Positions 42,280 through 50,867 of a stretch of 64,000 nt of DNA are shown one piece after another (position 1 is the first letter of the stretch; each line of letters starts with the position of its first letter). A program made the translations under genes and the position numbers. The notes under the pieces were generated by a model, which saw only the letters and a list, made by a program, of their open reading frames with translations, was not told where the DNA came from and made no database searches. This stretch comes from Algoriphagus aquimarinus. Lineage in GTDB: Bacteria > Bacteroidota > Bacteroidia > Cytophagales > Cyclobacteriaceae. The stretch lies in assembly GCF_900112005.1 (NCBI RefSeq), contig NZ_FOKK01000006.1, forward strand, positions 124,001-188,000, written 5' to 3'.

Positions 42280-43149
42280 CTATTTCTTTTTGAAGAGTTT
42301 TTTTCCCAACTCAATAATCCCCCAGACAATAAATCCTATGACTAATCCGACTAGGAATTCCGTGATGATGCCGGGAATTGATGGAAAAAGATGGTGGAAG
42401 AAGTCAATGTTGTGAACGAAAATCCCACCAGAAACCAAGAGCAAAGCTATCGTTCCGATAAAGCCCATGGCTTTGATGATTTTTGGAAGTGCATTGACCA
42501 GCAAAAGACCAACCTTGTCAGAAAAGCTGTCTTCCCTATCATTCATGGCAATCAATCTATAGCCGAATTCATCCATGCGAACGATCACAGCGACGATTCC
42601 ATAGACACCTACCGTAGCGATTAAGGCAATTATGGTTACGACAAGAATTTGCTCCAGGATAGGTTCTTCAACGACAGTACCCAATGCGATAATTACGATT
42701 TCTACCGAAAGTATAAAGTCAGTGACAATAGCTGATTTTACCTTTTCTTTTTCCTTGGCTAGAATTTGCTCCTTGGTAAGCTTTTCTGTTAAACTAATAT
42801 CCACGCTGTGCTTATGCGGGACGATGTATTCATAAATTTTTTCAGCTCCTTCATAAGCTAGGTACAGCCCACCGAGGATAAGGATAATTGTAACCGCAGC
42901 GGGAACAAAAGCGCTGAGCAAAAATGCAAAGGGGAGAATAATAGCTTTATTCAGTAGTGATCCCTTGGTGATCGCCCAGAGCACGGGGATTTCCCGGTCG
43001 GAGACAAATCCGGAAGCTTTTTCAGCATTCACGGCCAAATCATCTCCCAAAATCCCAGCTGTTTTCTTCGCTGCCACTTTACTCATTACTGCTACGTCAT
43101 CCATTAGCGTAGCTATATCATCTAGTAGTGCAAATAATCCTGAAGCCAT
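42280..43149 (-). CDS. DUF808 inner-membrane protein (YedI-like)
   Basis: The 289-residue membrane protein carries the DUF808 hallmark at its N-terminus, ASGLFALLDDIATLMDDVAVMSKVAAKKTAGILGDDLAVNA, of which LLDDIA and GDDLAVNA are the most conserved parts. About six membrane spans follow (from AIILPFAFLLSAFVPAAVTII onward), with an internal charged loop (KLTKEQILAKEKEK, about 120-140) and a basic tail (GKKLFKKK). Members are widespread and of unknown function; E. coli YedI is the model. The gene is monocistronic and its neighbours give no clue. Confidence 0.9.
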   Translation of the reverse strand: MASGLFALLDDIATLMDDVAVMSKVAAKKTAGILGDDLAVNAEKASGFVSDREIPVLWAITKGSLLNKAIILPFAFLLSAFVPAAVTIILILGGLYLAYEGAEKIYEYIVPHKHSVDISLTEKLTKEQILAKEKEKVKSAIVTDFILSVEIVIIALGTVVEEPILEQILVVTIIALIATVGVYGIVAVIVRMDEFGYRLIAMNDREDSFSDKVGLLLVNALPKIIKAMGFIGTIALLLVSGGIFVHNIDFFHHLFPSIPGIITEFLVGLVIGFIVWGIIELGKKLFKKK

Positions 43150-43323
43150 TTCTTTTTATAAAAATTTTTAAAATATCCTGCCAATTGATAAGAATTGGAG
43201 GTGAAGATACTTTGCTCTAGCGATGCACACAAATGAATATTTCATGAGTGGAGAATTTGCTGGAGTGCATAATAATCTGTTTAACTTGAGATTTAATACA
43301 TGTTTTATACCAAAACTTCCATC

Positions 43324-44256
43324 ATGAATAGAGTTGCTTTAGTTTTTTTACTCTTTACAGTTTTCAATGTTTCTGCTTTTTCGCAGACAGATTACTCCAT
43401 CCCTGAGGAGGCACAGAGAATAGTTTTTTTGGGAAATAGCATCACATATGCCGGCCAATACATCAGCTACGTGGAGACTTATCATAGATTGAAGCATCCT
43501 GATCGTGACTTAGAGTGGATCAATGTTGGCTTGCCAAGTGAGACTGTTTCTGGACTATCTGAGGATAATCATGCCGGGGGTGCATTTCCTAGACCGGATC
43601 TTCATGAGCGCTTGGATCGGGTGTTTGAGCAACTTCAACCTGATGTGGTTTTTGTGAATTACGGAATGAACGATGGGATTTATTTGCCGCTGGATGAGGA
43701 GCGATTTCAAAAGTACAAGGATGGAATCAACTGGTTGGATGCCAAAATTACAGCAATTGGAGCACATGCTATTTTCGTTACACCACCCATCTTCGATCCT
43801 CTGAAAGGAGCGGCTTATGCAAATGTGCTGGATAGCTATTCTGACTGGTTGCTGTCCAGAAGATATACTGACGAGTGGAAGGTACTAGATATCCACTGGC
43901 CTATGCGAAAGTATTTGGAAGATCAGCGTGGATTGGATTCTGCCTTTTACTTAGCAAAAGATGGAGTACACCCAGGGGAAATTGGGCATTGGTTGATGGC
44001 AAATGAGATTTTGCTAGGTATTGGAGAATCGGAAGTGATGGAATTTGCAGACATACATGAGGCGATAGCCTCATTTGCCAATGGAGAAGAAGTACTAATG
44101 CTGGTTTCAAAACGCCAGGCGATACTTCGAGATGCTTGGCTTAGATCTACTGGACATTTACGTCCTGGGTTAAGCGAAGGCATGCCGATGTTAGAAGCTG
44201 AAGAAATAGCAATGGAAATAGAAGAGCAGATCAAGGTGCTTTTGAAATCGAACTAA
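43324..44256 (+). CDS. Secreted SGNH/GDSL-type hydrolase
   Basis: I place the start at ATG 43324, which begins a signal peptide (MNRVALVFLLFTVFNVSAFSQ), in place of the in-frame ATG 43300 that would prepend eight residues. The 310-residue protein has the SGNH blocks: GNSITYAGQ with the Ser nucleophile in block I (the Asp is replaced by Asn-Ser in GNS), GLPSETVSG with block II Gly, NYGMNDG with block III Asn, and KDGVHPGEIGHW with the Asp and His of block V. Such enzymes deacetylate or de-esterify carbohydrates. An about 70-residue helical tail follows the catalytic domain. Substrate not known. Confidence 0.9.
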   Translation: MNRVALVFLLFTVFNVSAFSQTDYSIPEEAQRIVFLGNSITYAGQYISYVETYHRLKHPDRDLEWINVGLPSETVSGLSEDNHAGGAFPRPDLHERLDRVFEQLQPDVVFVNYGMNDGIYLPLDEERFQKYKDGINWLDAKITAIGAHAIFVTPPIFDPLKGAAYANVLDSYSDWLLSRRYTDEWKVLDIHWPMRKYLEDQRGLDSAFYLAKDGVHPGEIGHWLMANEILLGIGESEVMEFADIHEAIASFANGEEVLMLVSKRQAILRDAWLRSTGHLRPGLSEGMPMLEAEEIAMEIEEQIKVLLKSN

Positions 44257-44388
44257 ATGCCTGAGAAGTTTTTGGATCATTTAGATCAATCCCAAAGGTC
44301 TGTGTGGACAGAGACCACGGTGGAATAGTATCTTCAGTTTATCCCAATAATCAATGGGACTCCGCGCTCCCTGTGGTAAAAACACATA

Positions 44389-44417
44389 AAAAAAGCCCGA
44401 ATTGAATCCGGGCTTTG
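44389..44417 (-). terminator. Rho-independent terminator of the DUF2911 gene
   Basis: AAAGCCCG (44393-44400) and CGGGCTTT (44410-44417) form the stem; on the minus strand a T run follows. With A and T runs on both sides it may also end transcripts of the convergent hydrolase gene. Confidence 0.88.
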
Positions 44418-44441
44418 ATGTTTTGTAAAGGGATTTCTAGT

Positions 44442-45047
44442 TTAGAATTGACCTTTAAAACCTTCTATTTTTTGATCTACTTGAGTATCTACTTCAAATG
44501 AAAGCATTACATCTGCCCACATAAAAGTAACTGAAGCTACCTTATTGTTTTCAGCTGAGATAAAGTAAGCAAGTCTTTCAAATGTTTCAGGAGCTGCAAT
44601 TGGAGATACTTTGATAGCTACAGCATCATCTTTAGCCATAGCTTCTTCGTCGATTTTTCCATCTTTCATATAAGCAAAAACTGCATTTGCTTTGCTATTC
44701 AAGTGGATTGTCCAGTCGCCAGATTGCTGTGGAGTGATGAAAAGAGTGTATTTGCCGGCTGCAAGATTTTTACCTGCAATTTTCACTCCTGTGCTGAATT
44801 CGATGATCGTTGGGCCATTGGCACCAGCTCTCCAAGTAACACCATATTTTTCCAGTTCACCGAATACTTTTCTTCCCTTTACTGCAGGTGAAGAGTAGTC
44901 AATGCTGATTTTGGTGAAGCCGACATTTTGAGAAACGTAGGCTGACGGGCTAGGAGCTGGAGCTTGTAGCTGCGCAAAGGAGGTCGTAGAAAACGATAAA
45001 AAGAGAATGAAGGCAAATGCCGATAAAAAGAGTTTGTTGATTTTCAT
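44442..45047 (-). CDS. Secreted DUF2911 family protein
   Basis: The 201-residue protein has a signal peptide ending near TTSFAQ (about 26). The mature part is one DUF2911 domain: SPSAYVSQNVGFTKISIDYSSPAVKGRKVFGELEKYGVTWRAGAN, in which ITIDYSSPxxKGRxIFG and WRxGAN are the conserved parts (about 36-82), then ISFSxDVKIAGKxLxAGKYTLF (GVKIAGKNLAAGKYTLFITP) and DWTIHLN. The family is common in Bacteroidota and has no assigned biochemistry. The strands suggest a beta-sandwich. It is monocistronic with its own terminator. Confidence 0.9.
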   Translation of the reverse strand: MKINKLFLSAFAFILFLSFSTTSFAQLQAPAPSPSAYVSQNVGFTKISIDYSSPAVKGRKVFGELEKYGVTWRAGANGPTIIEFSTGVKIAGKNLAAGKYTLFITPQQSGDWTIHLNSKANAVFAYMKDGKIDEEAMAKDDAVAIKVSPIAAPETFERLAYFISAENNKVASVTFMWADVMLSFEVDTQVDQKIEGFKGQF

Positions 45048-45127
45048 GAGTTCACTAATTGTTTTGGGATTTATAATAGAGGCAATCTAAGTCAATTTTT
45101 ACAATTGAACTCTAAGGGCCTAAGGGA

Positions 45128-45967
45128 TTATTTCTTTTCAAGTTCACGCTTAATAAAAGCGACACTCACTGGAATCTGAGTGACTGATCTGGAACTTTCG
45201 TCTTCTATGCTCAAATACGCTGTGCCCTGCTTTTTGGCTTCCTGTATAATGCCTGCTATATCAATATCTCCTGATCCGAGTATAACATTCGTTTCTACAT
45301 CCCCATGACCATTTTTTGACCCTGGAGTTCCTTTTCGGCGATCTTTCAAATGGAGCACAGGGAATTTGCCTGGATATTTTTTCATGATTTTCAATGGATC
45401 ACCACCACCCATTTTCACCCAGAATACATCCAGGTTGAAGCTAAAGTTTTTAGCATTTTTAAGCATGTAATCAAACGCGACGCCTTTACCATCCTTTGCA
45501 AATTCATAGCCGTGAGGGTGGTACAAAAATGTAATTCCTTTCTTTTGAAGTTCTTCGCCGACAGCATTAAAGAGAGCAGTCGCTATTTTGATTTCTTCCA
45601 TAGAAATTGGTCCGTCTTTGTGAGGTATCCAATAGCAGGTGGCGTACTTAGCTCCATATTTTTTCGCTTGATCAATTATCGGTGTTAGGTCTTTTGTGAG
45701 CTGATCATAATCTGCACCTACTCCGATGACACGAAGATTGTTGTCATCGAGAAGCTTGGCGTATTCAAAATCCGACATGCCGTATCCGCCCCCACCTTCC
45801 AGAGCTGAGATGCCCCAGTCTGATATCAGTTGGTGATATTTCACAGGGTCTACCTTCATTTCATTGCGCAAAGAATAGAGTTGAAGGGCCACTTCCTGTG
45901 CTTGGATTTGCAGGAACGGTGAAAGTATAAAAAGTAACGAAAGTGATAGTTTTATGTGTGTTTTCAT
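45128..45967 (-). CDS. Secreted sugar phosphate isomerase/epimerase-like TIM barrel
   Basis: The 279-residue protein has a signal peptide ending near LQIQAQ (about 24), followed by an AP-endonuclease-2-type TIM barrel. VALQLYSLRNEMKVDP opens the barrel, and GISALEGGGGYGM, IDQAKKYGAKYATCYWIPH, GITFLYHPHGYEF, FSFNLDVFWVKMGG and FPVLHLKDRRKG carry the His/Asp/Glu metal ligands. Despite the name, exported relatives cannot act on phosphorylated cytoplasmic sugars; several work on 3-keto-glycosides or related sugars in the periplasm. That link to the DUF1080 and Gfo/Idh proteins at 21-23 kb is an inference. The neighbour on the other strand is an NHL-repeat protein with a divergent start. Confidence 0.88.
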   Translation of the reverse strand: MKTHIKLSLSLLFILSPFLQIQAQEVALQLYSLRNEMKVDPVKYHQLISDWGISALEGGGGYGMSDFEYAKLLDDNNLRVIGVGADYDQLTKDLTPIIDQAKKYGAKYATCYWIPHKDGPISMEEIKIATALFNAVGEELQKKGITFLYHPHGYEFAKDGKGVAFDYMLKNAKNFSFNLDVFWVKMGGGDPLKIMKKYPGKFPVLHLKDRRKGTPGSKNGHGDVETNVILGSGDIDIAGIIQEAKKQGTAYLSIEDESSRSVTQIPVSVAFIKRELEKK

Positions 45968-46055
45968 CTTTATTTGAAATTAGGGTTGACCTAAAATATG
46001 GATTATTATTCAGTTTTCGATTGTAATCCTTAAATTCAAGCTTTACCCTGTACCT

Positions 46056-47099
46056 ATGAATTCTAATCGAAGAAAGTTTATCCAAAATACCTCCCTGATG
46101 GGACTTGCTATGTCTATTTCACCTTCTTTTACATTTGCCCAAAACCGTGACAGGGTAATCGGTCACGGAAATTTTCAATATCAAGTTGACCCTAAATGGG
46201 GGATGCTAGATCCAGCCAAAGTGCCTGTAAACAACTGCCACGAGATGGTAATGGATCGTAAAGGCCGGATGATCATGGTGACTGACGAGCTTAAAAACAA
46301 TGTCATAATCTACGATCAATCAGGGAAGTATCTTAATTCTTGGACACTAGGAATGGATCGTGCCCATGGTTTGACCTTAGTGGATGAAGGCGATGCAGAA
46401 TACCTTTGGGTGTCTGATAATGCTGGAAGAGTGGTTAAAACTACTTTGGATGGTACAATAGTAGCGGAAATAGCCGCGCCTGTGACAGAAGGGATTTATA
46501 CTGAGAAAATGAATTATGTCCCTACTGAAACAACCGTAGCTCCTAATGGGGACTTATACATTGCGGATGGTTATGGTTCTCAGTTTTTCTTGCACTATGA
46601 CAAAAACGGAAAGTTTATCCGAAAATTCGGTGGTAGCGGATCCGGTGATGCACAATTTAGTACAGCACATGGAATCACGGTAGACCAGCGTGGAGGAAAA
46701 GCACCAACCTTACTTTGTACTTCCCGTGGTCACAACTCATTTAAGCGTTTTACTATGGAAGGCGAGTACATGGAAACTATCTTTTTACCGGGAGCATTTG
46801 TGTGTCGTCCAGTAATTCATGGGGATAATCTCTATGCAGGAGTGTGTTGGTCGAGACTTCGCTACTTGGAGCAAACTCCAGATTCAGGTTTTGTGACTAT
46901 TTTGGATAAAGACAATAAAGTGGTTTCTAATCCGGGGGGAACAGCACCAGAATATAGAAATGGAGAACTTCAATTGATGGTGCAGTCAGAATCTATTTTC
47001 AAGCATTGTCATGATGTATGCATAGATCAAGATGAAAATATCTACGTGTGTCAGTGGAATGCAGGAAAGACTTATCCAATTAAACTTACTAGAGTTTGA
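46056..47099 (+). CDS. Tat-exported NHL-repeat beta-propeller protein
   Basis: The 347-residue protein begins MNSNRRKFIQNTSLMGLAM, a twin-arginine (RRKFI) signal ending near TFAQ (about 29), so it is folded before export. The mature part is a six-bladed NHL-type propeller: NNCHEMVMDRKGRMIMVTDE, NVIIYDQSGKYLNSWT, TTVAPNGDLYIADGYGSQFFLHYDKNGKFIRKFGGSGSGDAQFSTAHGITVD, where DLYIADGYG and the FGxxGSGxxQF linker are the NHL signature, and CHDVCIDQDENIYVCQWN. It resembles peptidyl-alpha-hydroxyglycine lyase propellers, though that chemistry is not shown. A VOC-family gene follows after about 50 bases and may be cotranscribed. Confidence 0.88.
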   Translation: MNSNRRKFIQNTSLMGLAMSISPSFTFAQNRDRVIGHGNFQYQVDPKWGMLDPAKVPVNNCHEMVMDRKGRMIMVTDELKNNVIIYDQSGKYLNSWTLGMDRAHGLTLVDEGDAEYLWVSDNAGRVVKTTLDGTIVAEIAAPVTEGIYTEKMNYVPTETTVAPNGDLYIADGYGSQFFLHYDKNGKFIRKFGGSGSGDAQFSTAHGITVDQRGGKAPTLLCTSRGHNSFKRFTMEGEYMETIFLPGAFVCRPVIHGDNLYAGVCWSRLRYLEQTPDSGFVTILDKDNKVVSNPGGTAPEYRNGELQLMVQSESIFKHCHDVCIDQDENIYVCQWNAGKTYPIKLTRV

Positions 47100-47151
47100 T
47101 ATAGAGGGGCTCTAGCTTTATAAATGTTGTAATTTTTAAATTTTATAGCTC

Positions 47152-47532
47152 ATGAGAAAAGTAACTGTAGGTTGGTTCGAGATTCCTGTATCCGATATGG
47201 ATAGAGCAATATCTTTTTACGAAAAGGTGTTTGATTGTACTCTCCACAAACTTGATATGGGTGATTTTCAAATGGCAATGTTCCCTGGAGAAGGAGGGGG
47301 GAAGGGAGCCGAGGGGAGCTTGGTTTATAATAAGGAGTTTTATAAAACTAGTAATCTTGCAGGCACCCTAATCTACTTTTCTTCCGAAGACGTATCTATT
47401 GAGCTGGCAAAAGCGGAAGAAGCTGGAGGGACTGTTCAGATTCCTAAAAAGATGATTTCGCCCGAGTATGGCTATATGGGTGTGTTTTTGGATTCGGAAG
47501 GCAATCGTATAGCCCTTCATTCTATGGTTTAA
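47152..47532 (+). CDS. VOC (glyoxalase/bleomycin-resistance) family protein
   Basis: The 126-residue cytoplasmic protein is a single vicinal-oxygen-chelate fold with two beta-alpha-beta-beta-beta modules. The first begins VGWFEIPVSDMDRAISFYEKVFDC and the second LIYFSSEDVSIELAKAEEAGGTVQIPKK, with FLDSEGNRIALHS at the end. The D(x)xRAxxFYxxVF and PEYGYMGVFLDSEGN segments are family standard; the usual metal Glu/His residues are partly absent, so a binding rather than catalytic role is possible. No substrate can be named. It lies 52 bases downstream of the NHL-repeat gene on the same strand. Confidence 0.88.
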   Translation: MRKVTVGWFEIPVSDMDRAISFYEKVFDCTLHKLDMGDFQMAMFPGEGGGKGAEGSLVYNKEFYKTSNLAGTLIYFSSEDVSIELAKAEEAGGTVQIPKKMISPEYGYMGVFLDSEGNRIALHSMV

Positions 47533-47644
47533 GTTTATGGTAACTAGAATGAAATTGGAATTTTTGCCATAATTTTCTTTTGCTCAGACTCTAAATTTGA
47601 CTGAGTTTTATAATTTGCGATTTAATTTAGTCTAAAAGATTTTT

Positions 47645-48952
47645 ATGCTGCTTACCAAAGGCTTGATGCTTTCTGAGGAGAATGTTACCAATCTGGAATA
47701 CATCCAGAAACAAATAGCTATTATAATTTCATTTTTAGCCTTCGTGTTATTATTACTGCTAGGTATTTCAGATATAATTCTGGGGATGTCTCCTGTGATA
47801 GTTTGGGTTAAAATAGGACTTTCATTTCCTTTTATAATAGCCTATTATTTAGTTTCTAAATATGGTAAGGTACAGCTAGCTGTTAATATTTTGTTGGTTT
47901 TGGCTCACGTAGTCATATGCTTCAATTTCCTCTATAATGATGGAAATGACGGGCCCACCATTTATGCATTTTTCTTGTTGCTGGTAATTTCTTCCTTGCT
48001 AATTCAAGGCTGGCTTAAAGTTGCTTGGTTTATTGGATCATTATCCATGTTTTTTCTTCTCTTTTTGGCTGAAACCAAAGGCTATATAGAAGTTGTCCAT
48101 TATTATGATGGTCCTGAAAATCAGTTTATTGATCATGCTATCACGATCATGTGGATTAGTATGTTTGTATTTACGGTCCTACATTTTTTTATTAAAAGTT
48201 ATCAAAACCAAAGTCAATTGCTTAATAAAATAAAGCAAAGACAAGAGGAGTCACTTGAGGAAGTGAAGATGCTTAATGATCAGAAAAATAAGCTAATTGC
48301 CTTGCTCTCACATGATTTAAAAAACCCTATTGGCATGCTTCATACCACACTTGGACTTGTTGACAAAGATGCTTTTGAACCTGGAGAAATGGAGCAAATT
48401 CTCCGCAATTTGAAAGGCCAAAGCTTCCATTTGAATAAGGTATTAAACAATACGTTAAGTTGGGTAATGACTGAATTGGAGGATACGCCTATTCAGCTTC
48501 ATCAGATTAGCCTGAAAGAACTTACTCAGGAAATGAGCGAAATGATGCTGGTTCAGGCCAAGGAGAAAAATCAGTCCATTGAAACCTCGATAGAAGGTGA
48601 TGATAGAAATATTTCATTAGAAATCAATGAGATAAAAATCATTCTTAAAAACCTACTGGATAATGCTATAAAGTTTTCTCCTGTGAACTCAACTATTAAT
48701 CTAGACCTTAGGATAATAGAGGAGAAGTTGAGTTGGAAGGTTTGCAATAAGGGAGTAACAATTACAAAGGCTGAGCAAAAAGAACTGTTTTCTTTCAGAG
48801 CAAGAACCTCTTATGGTACTAAGAAAGAAAAAGGAACTGGAGTAGGATTGCCGCTATGCAAAAGAATAGCAGACAAAATTAATTTTGATTTACAATATAG
48901 CAGTTCAGGAGAAGGGCATAATTGCTTTAAGTTGTCCAAAAAGTTGAGCTAA
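47645..48952 (+). CDS. Membrane sensor histidine kinase
   Basis: This 435-residue kinase has about six membrane spans in residues 25-195, a short coiled coil (about 195-215), and a HisKA domain with phospho-acceptor His in LIALLSHDLKNPIGM (about 222). In the ATPase domain the N box LKNLLDNAIKFSP and the G2 region KGTGVGLPLCKRI are normal, but the G1 box reads CNKGVTITK and lacks the canonical DxGxG, so nucleotide binding may be altered. There is no receiver domain and no adjacent response regulator. The gene ends in a three-base overlap with the convergent lutC gene (stops at 48950-48952 and 48949-48951). The stimulus is unknown; residues of the membrane part resemble seven- or six-span sensors that detect ligands within the bilayer. 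Confidence 0.88.
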   Translation: MLLTKGLMLSEENVTNLEYIQKQIAIIISFLAFVLLLLLGISDIILGMSPVIVWVKIGLSFPFIIAYYLVSKYGKVQLAVNILLVLAHVVICFNFLYNDGNDGPTIYAFFLLLVISSLLIQGWLKVAWFIGSLSMFFLLFLAETKGYIEVVHYYDGPENQFIDHAITIMWISMFVFTVLHFFIKSYQNQSQLLNKIKQRQEESLEEVKMLNDQKNKLIALLSHDLKNPIGMLHTTLGLVDKDAFEPGEMEQILRNLKGQSFHLNKVLNNTLSWVMTELEDTPIQLHQISLKELTQEMSEMMLVQAKEKNQSIETSIEGDDRNISLEINEIKIILKNLLDNAIKFSPVNSTINLDLRIIEEKLSWKVCNKGVTITKAEQKELFSFRARTSYGTKKEKGTGVGLPLCKRIADKINFDLQYSSSGEGHNCFKLSKKLS

Positions 48953-49509
48953 AGAATTACTACTCTTAGACTCATTGCTCCATGAGCTCCGACCACTAAG
49001 GACTGCTCAATATCAGCTGTCTTGGAAGGTCCAGCAATGAATACACCGAAGCCTGATTTAGTAGCTCCGATTCGCTTATAAGCTTCATGCATATTTCCCA
49101 CGATATTTTCCTTCTTGATCACAATCACCAGATGCGCTGTGATAAATGGAATTGCTCTGAGATCTAAATTGCTTTCATCCAGCCAGATTGCAGCATTCTC
49201 TGCCGAAGCAAATTGTCCTTCTATAATCGCCAGATCAAGATCTGCAAAATCAGCAGGGTGTTGTGGTAATTCACAGTTGGTGAAAGTAGCAAATGAAGGT
49301 GAGGAGCTGTAGATTTTAGGAAAACCAGTTTCGGCTATCAACTGCTCAAGTTCCTCTTTACTCACCACGGTTCCTTTATTGCCATTTAGAGAATGAGTGT
49401 AAGCTTCTATGAGATCTGGTGCAACATCGAAATCAGGAATCTCTGGAAGAGGTTTCTCTTTCATGTTCAATCCCTTGATCGCTGCTAATATGGATGCTTT
49501 GCTGCTCAT
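48949..49509 (-). CDS. lutC: Lactate utilization protein C (LutC/YkgG)
   Basis: The 186-residue cytoplasmic protein is one part of the LutABC L-lactate oxidase complex. It has the LUD/LutC fold: MSSKASILAAIKG at the N-terminus, YSSSPSFATFTN, LAIIEGQFASAENAAIWLDES, FITAHLVIVIKKENIVGNMHEAYKRI, and the family end GFGVFIAGPSKTADIEQSLVVGAHGAMSLRVVIL, in which GPSxTADIE is the signature. I start at ATG 49509, which overlaps the lutB stop by four bases (ATGA) as translational coupling predicts; an upstream in-frame Met at 49584 would overlap more. It is the last gene of the leftward rhamnose/lactate unit. Confidence 0.93.
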   Translation of the reverse strand: MSSKASILAAIKGLNMKEKPLPEIPDFDVAPDLIEAYTHSLNGNKGTVVSKEELEQLIAETGFPKIYSSSPSFATFTNCELPQHPADFADLDLAIIEGQFASAENAAIWLDESNLDLRAIPFITAHLVIVIKKENIVGNMHEAYKRIGATKSGFGVFIAGPSKTADIEQSLVVGAHGAMSLRVVIL

Positions 49510-50867
49510 TTGTTTCTGTTCTTTTTGTACCAGTCTTTGAATGATTCTTCTGGTAAGTTTGGTAGATTTCTGCCTTTTCCCCATGCATTCAATGGGTTGT
49601 AGATGATGCTATCTGGCAGTGTTTTCAGAGAAGCACGCATTAGTTTACCAGAAACCTTATAAGCCAGTGGGCTTTTGAAAATACCATTAGCCAATTTCAT
49701 GGATAGTCCTTTCAAAGATGCTCCTTGTGCTTTAGTGATTTCCTGTCTCCATTCGTAAAGTTGCTCGTGAATGTTGATTTTAACAGGGCATACGTCTGTG
49801 CAGCTACCACAAAGTGTGGAGGCAAAAGGCAAGGTGCTATATTTCTTAAGATCGATTCCTGGAGAAAGTATGGAGCCTATTGGGCCTGGTACGGTACTTC
49901 CGTAACTGAATCCACCGCTTCGTCGATAGATCGGACAGGTATTCATACATGCGCCACAACGGATGCATTTCAGGGAATTTCTGAATTTCTCTCTTGCAAG
50001 CTGTTTAGTCCTACCGTTGTTTACCAAGATCAGGTGAAGTTCCTTGCCTGGTGATGGACTTCTGAAATGCGAGTTATAGTTCGTAATGGATTGTCCTGTG
50101 GCTGATCTAGCCAAAAGCCGAAGGAATACACCCAGGTCTTTTCTTCTAGGAATAAGTTTCTCTATTCCCATGCAAGCGATATGCGTATCGGCCAAGTGAA
50201 CGCCCATATCGGCATTACCTTCATTGGTACAAACCACGAATTCCCCAGTTTCTGCAATAGCGAAATTGACTCCTGTGATAGCAACTTTGGCTTGCAGGAA
50301 TTTTTCACGCAAGTGTAGTCGAGCTGCATGGGTAAGGTAAACTGGGTCTACGTTACCTTTTTCTGTATGTAGTTTCTCGTGGAAAATATCTGAGATATCC
50401 GACTTTTTCAAGTGGATAGCCGGCATCACGATATGACTTGGCGGTTGTTTTAGAAACTGAATAATCCGCTCTCCCAAATCTGTATCTACCACTTCAATGC
50501 CCTTTTCTTCCAAGAATGGATTCAAATGACACTCTTCCGTAAGGATGGATTTACTCTTGACAATCGCTTTGCAATTCTTTTCGTCAAGGATTTTTCCAAT
50601 GATCTTATTATGCTCTTCAGCATTTTCGGCCCAGTGAACTTTGATGCCATTTGCGGTAGCATTTTTCTCTAACTCTTCAAGGTAGAAGTCAAGCTTCGAA
50701 AGGGTGTGGTCTTTTATTTGGGATGCGAGTTCTCGGAGCTTTTCCCATTCGGGGATCTGATGTATCGTTACATCACGCTTTTGGCGAACGATCCAAAGTG
50801 TGTCATCATGCCATTTGGCACGTTCTTTATCTTTCAGAAATACCGTTGCATTCTCTGGATGGCTCAT
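49506..50867 (-). CDS. lutB: Lactate utilization iron-sulfur protein B (LutB/YkgF)
   Basis: The 453-residue cytoplasmic protein carries an N-terminal LUD domain and a ferredoxin-like pair of [4Fe-4S] clusters near residue 310-365: CIRCGACMNTCPIYRR and CGSCTDVCPVKI. LUD marks are NATANGIKVHWA, KSILTEECHLNPFLEEKG, GVNFAIAETGEFVVCTNEGNADM and SITNYNSHFRSPSPGKELH. LutB passes electrons from lactate oxidation. I chose ATG 50867, giving MSHPENATVF and a four-base overlap with lutA, rather than an upstream Met at 50957. It should work with LutA and LutC to turn L-lactate into pyruvate. Confidence 0.94.
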   Translation of the reverse strand: MSHPENATVFLKDKERAKWHDDTLWIVRQKRDVTIHQIPEWEKLRELASQIKDHTLSKLDFYLEELEKNATANGIKVHWAENAEEHNKIIGKILDEKNCKAIVKSKSILTEECHLNPFLEEKGIEVVDTDLGERIIQFLKQPPSHIVMPAIHLKKSDISDIFHEKLHTEKGNVDPVYLTHAARLHLREKFLQAKVAITGVNFAIAETGEFVVCTNEGNADMGVHLADTHIACMGIEKLIPRRKDLGVFLRLLARSATGQSITNYNSHFRSPSPGKELHLILVNNGRTKQLAREKFRNSLKCIRCGACMNTCPIYRRSGGFSYGSTVPGPIGSILSPGIDLKKYSTLPFASTLCGSCTDVCPVKINIHEQLYEWRQEITKAQGASLKGLSMKLANGIFKSPLAYKVSGKLMRASLKTLPDSIIYNPLNAWGKGRNLPNLPEESFKDWYKKNRNK

